32,195 nucleotides of DNA. Origin: DQWO01 sp964478545 (GTDB lineage: Bacteria; Desulfobacterota; Anaeroferrophillalia; Anaeroferrophillales; Anaeroferrophillaceae). Location of the stretch: positions 1 to 32,195 of the forward strand of contig CAYZIS010000026.1 in assembly GCA_964478545.1 (NCBI GenBank), written 5' to 3'. Positions 30,182 through 32,195 of the stretch are shown here, piece after piece; the stretch's first letter is position 1; each line of letters begins with the position of its first letter. A program made the position numbers and the translations under genes. The notes under the pieces are model-generated. The model worked only from the letters and a program-made list of their open reading frames with translations, was not told the DNA's origin and made no database searches.

Positions 30182-32077
30182 ATGATTTTTTCCAAGCGAA
30201 ATAAACTACTCAATCATTATTTTTTTCTCTCTTATCTGGTCATCCTGGCCCTCTGTTCCGGCTACCTCAAAAGTATTTCTTTTTCCGGTACCAGGTCAAT
30301 ATTCTACGTCACCGCTGTTTACCTGAGTTACAGTTTTATATACCTGTTGCCAGCACTCCTGCTCACTAAAACTGTTCACTGGCTCCAGTATTGGCTGAAA
30401 AAAGACACTTCCAACTGGATGACATTGCTGGTCTATTCAGTAGTTATCATCGGTACCGGCATCACTGACCTGATACTGCTGGGGGACTGTACTATTTACA
30501 ACATTTATAATTTTCACCTGAATGGCTTTGTCTGGAACCTGATTACCGCCCCTGGCGGCATCGAATCCATGGGTGGCAGCAGTTCCACCAACATGGTTCT
30601 CATTGCCATTCTCTTCGGAGTACTCCTTCTACAGGCTATCTTGTTATGGGTTGTTGCTCTTTTTCTCTGCTGGCAGCCGCCTAAACAAACCCTTAAAATG
30701 CGAAGAAAGTATCTCTATCTGTTAATAATCTTTATCACCCTAACTCTCGGTGAGCGGATCACCTATGGGGTCAGCAAGCTGCAGGCATACGGACCCGTAT
30801 TAACCGCCAGCAATGCCTTTCCATTCTACATGCATATGAGTTTCTACCACCTGGTAAAAAAGCTTGGTTATAACATTCAACGTGAAAATAATCTTCATGT
30901 AAATGAAGACCGCAAGCTGCTCTACCCGCTCAAACCTCTGATTTTAAAAAAACAGGAAAAACTGCCAAACATTGTCCTGCTGGTTTCTGAATCCTGGCGC
31001 TGGGACATGCTGGATCCGGAAATCACCCCGGCAACTTGGAAATTTGCCCAGAAATCCCACCAGTTCAGGCACAATTACAGTGCCGGCAATGGCACCAGGA
31101 TGGGTATATTCGGTTTTTTCTACGGCCTCTATGGCCCTTACTGGTTTCCTTTCTTGAACGCCAGACAGAGCCCGGTATTGATGGATACCGTCCAAAAACT
31201 CGGCTACCAAATAAGCATGTACACCAGTGCAAAATTCTCCTACCCGGAGTTTGACCGGACAGTGTTGGCTAATCTGCCAGATTCAGCTATTCACGAGTAC
31301 GGAAGTAAGGGGGCAGGCTGGGAGCGGGATTGCAAAAATGTGGGAGACCTGCTTGATTTTTTCCGGAATCGGAATCCGCAGCGACCTTTTTTCACTTTCA
31401 TGTTTTTTGAATCTCCCCATGCCCGCTATTATTTCCCCCCGGAAAGCGTTATCAGAAAAAACTATTTGCAGGATTTCAATTATGCCACCATGTCGCTGGA
31501 TAAAGACATTAGCTTGATCAAAAATCGGTATATCAATTCATGTCACCATCTGGACAGCCAGCTACATCGGATCTTTGACTATCTGGCAGGGGAGAAACTA
31601 CTTGAAAATACTATTGTCATCCTGGTGGGAGATCACGGGGAAGAATTCATGGAAAAAGGCCGCTGGGGCCATAATTCAGAGTTTCATGAAGAACAGACCC
31701 GCACCCCATTGATCGTCTGGGTTCCGGGAACCGGCAGCAGCGTCAGCGACCAGATGACCAGCCACCTGGATATTGCCCCCACCCTGTTGCCTCTCCTGGG
31801 AGTTACCAATCCTGCTGCTGACTACTCCATGGGACACGATTTACTGAGTGGCTACCACCGCCAGTACACTGTCATTACAGACTGGTCTCGGGTGGCTTAT
31901 GTGGGAAAGGATTACAAGGTCATTATTCCTTATAAAAGGGCGGGCTTTATCCAAACCAGGATAACGACCAAGGATGATCAGGAAATAAAGGATACCAGAG
32001 CCTTTCTGGCGGAGCACAAAGATGTAATCCCCCGTTTAATGAGGGAGTTAAGCCTTTTCAAACAACATAAGAAATAA
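30182..32077 (+). CDS. YejM/LapC-like membrane protein with periplasmic sulfatase-fold domain
   Basis: A 631-residue inner-membrane protein. Five hydrophobic segments fall within residues 1-200, then a periplasmic alkaline-phosphatase/sulfatase-fold domain runs from about 262 to the end. Domain motifs: NIVLLVSESWRWDML at 262-276, the NYSAGNGTRMGIFGFFYGL stretch with Thr near 305 where sulfatases carry the nucleophile, VGDHGEEF near 484 and RWGHNSEFHEEQTRTPLIVW near 495-515. The order and wording match E. coli YejM (PbgA/LapC), which senses lipopolysaccharide and protects LpxC turnover control. Whether this homologue is catalytic or a sensor is unknown. The start follows AAGGAG by 11 bases. 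It stands alone, divergent from the decarboxylase genes. Confidence 0.82.
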   Translation: MIFSKRNKLLNHYFFLSYLVILALCSGYLKSISFSGTRSIFYVTAVYLSYSFIYLLPALLLTKTVHWLQYWLKKDTSNWMTLLVYSVVIIGTGITDLILLGDCTIYNIYNFHLNGFVWNLITAPGGIESMGGSSSTNMVLIAILFGVLLLQAILLWVVALFLCWQPPKQTLKMRRKYLYLLIIFITLTLGERITYGVSKLQAYGPVLTASNAFPFYMHMSFYHLVKKLGYNIQRENNLHVNEDRKLLYPLKPLILKKQEKLPNIVLLVSESWRWDMLDPEITPATWKFAQKSHQFRHNYSAGNGTRMGIFGFFYGLYGPYWFPFLNARQSPVLMDTVQKLGYQISMYTSAKFSYPEFDRTVLANLPDSAIHEYGSKGAGWERDCKNVGDLLDFFRNRNPQRPFFTFMFFESPHARYYFPPESVIRKNYLQDFNYATMSLDKDISLIKNRYINSCHHLDSQLHRIFDYLAGEKLLENTIVILVGDHGEEFMEKGRWGHNSEFHEEQTRTPLIVWVPGTGSSVSDQMTSHLDIAPTLLPLLGVTNPAADYSMGHDLLSGYHRQYTVITDWSRVAYVGKDYKVIIPYKRAGFIQTRITTKDDQEIKDTRAFLAEHKDVIPRLMRELSLFKQHKK

Positions 32078-32094
32078 TATGAGACTTTGACCTG

Positions 32095-32195
32095 TTAATT
32101 CCGGTAGGTAGGTATGCGTTCCCAATCGACATCTGTCAAGCCATTTTTCAAGGTAGCCTGAAGTGATTGATCCCCTAATTTTTCCTTGCATAATT
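32095..32195 (-). CDS. C-terminal end of an unidentified protein (partial)
   Basis: A minus-strand frame runs in from the window edge and ends at TAA (32095-32097). The last residues read LGDQSLQATLKNGL and then DVDWERIPTYRN, a composition like real protein rather than noise. I do not recognise it. It is convergent with the sulfatase-fold gene, 17 bases apart, without an obvious terminator. Confidence 0.4.
   Translation of the reverse strand, partial: LCKEKLGDQSLQATLKNGLTDVDWERIPTYRN

Overview
The window looks like chromosome of an anaerobic Deltaproteobacterium (Desulfobacterota). This is inferred from gene content only: an archaeal-type split glutamate synthase with ferredoxin domains, a bacterial NrpR-type regulator, a selenoprotein W-like gene, a Na+-pump decarboxylase beta subunit and an RelE-type toxin-antitoxin pair common in that group. 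No rRNA, tRNA, CRISPR array or insertion sequence was seen.

Layout. 1-820: AT-rich toxin-antitoxin operon with a perfect 30-bp operator palindrome. 789-1058: an internal fragment of a glutamine amidotransferase gene caught between two palindromes. 1113-4313 (-): carB, divergent from 4706-6046 (+) gdhA. 6131-8728: a degenerate KaiC-like domain fused to a PEP-synthase-type ATP-grasp domain. 8854-10497 (-): a glutamate-synthase-like flavoprotein, divergent from nrpR (10784-11797). 11941-17130: split glutamate synthase operon (glutaminase; FMN/Fe-S synthase; GXGXG plus NAD(P)H oxidoreductase fusion). 17197-17988 (-): xth. 18420-21952: purF, nadE, a 70-aa hypothetical and a selenoprotein read through an in-frame UGA. 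22152-23252: diguanylate cyclase. 23291-28051 (-): tkt-pgi-glk sugar operon. 28421-29737 (-): decarboxylase beta subunit plus a 46-aa gamma-like membrane peptide. 30182-32077: YejM/LapC-like membrane sulfatase-fold protein. The window ends inside an unidentified minus-strand gene.

How the genes fit. The left two thirds is dominated by ammonia and glutamine use: gdhA and gltB1-B2-B3/D make glutamate, nrpR probably senses 2-oxoglutarate, and carB, purF and nadE spend glutamine. The right third is central carbon metabolism and envelope.

Most notable: (1) a SelW-like selenoprotein at 21731-21952, invisible to standard ORF calling; (2) three copies of one palindromic element with conserved flanks, all in intergenic DNA, one of them at the edge of a truncated gene; (3) a possible structured leader and 24-aa ORF before purF; (4) the pseudo-KaiC/ATP-grasp fusion; (5) candidate NrpR operator half-sites. 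Functions are assigned from recognised motifs; no database search was run.
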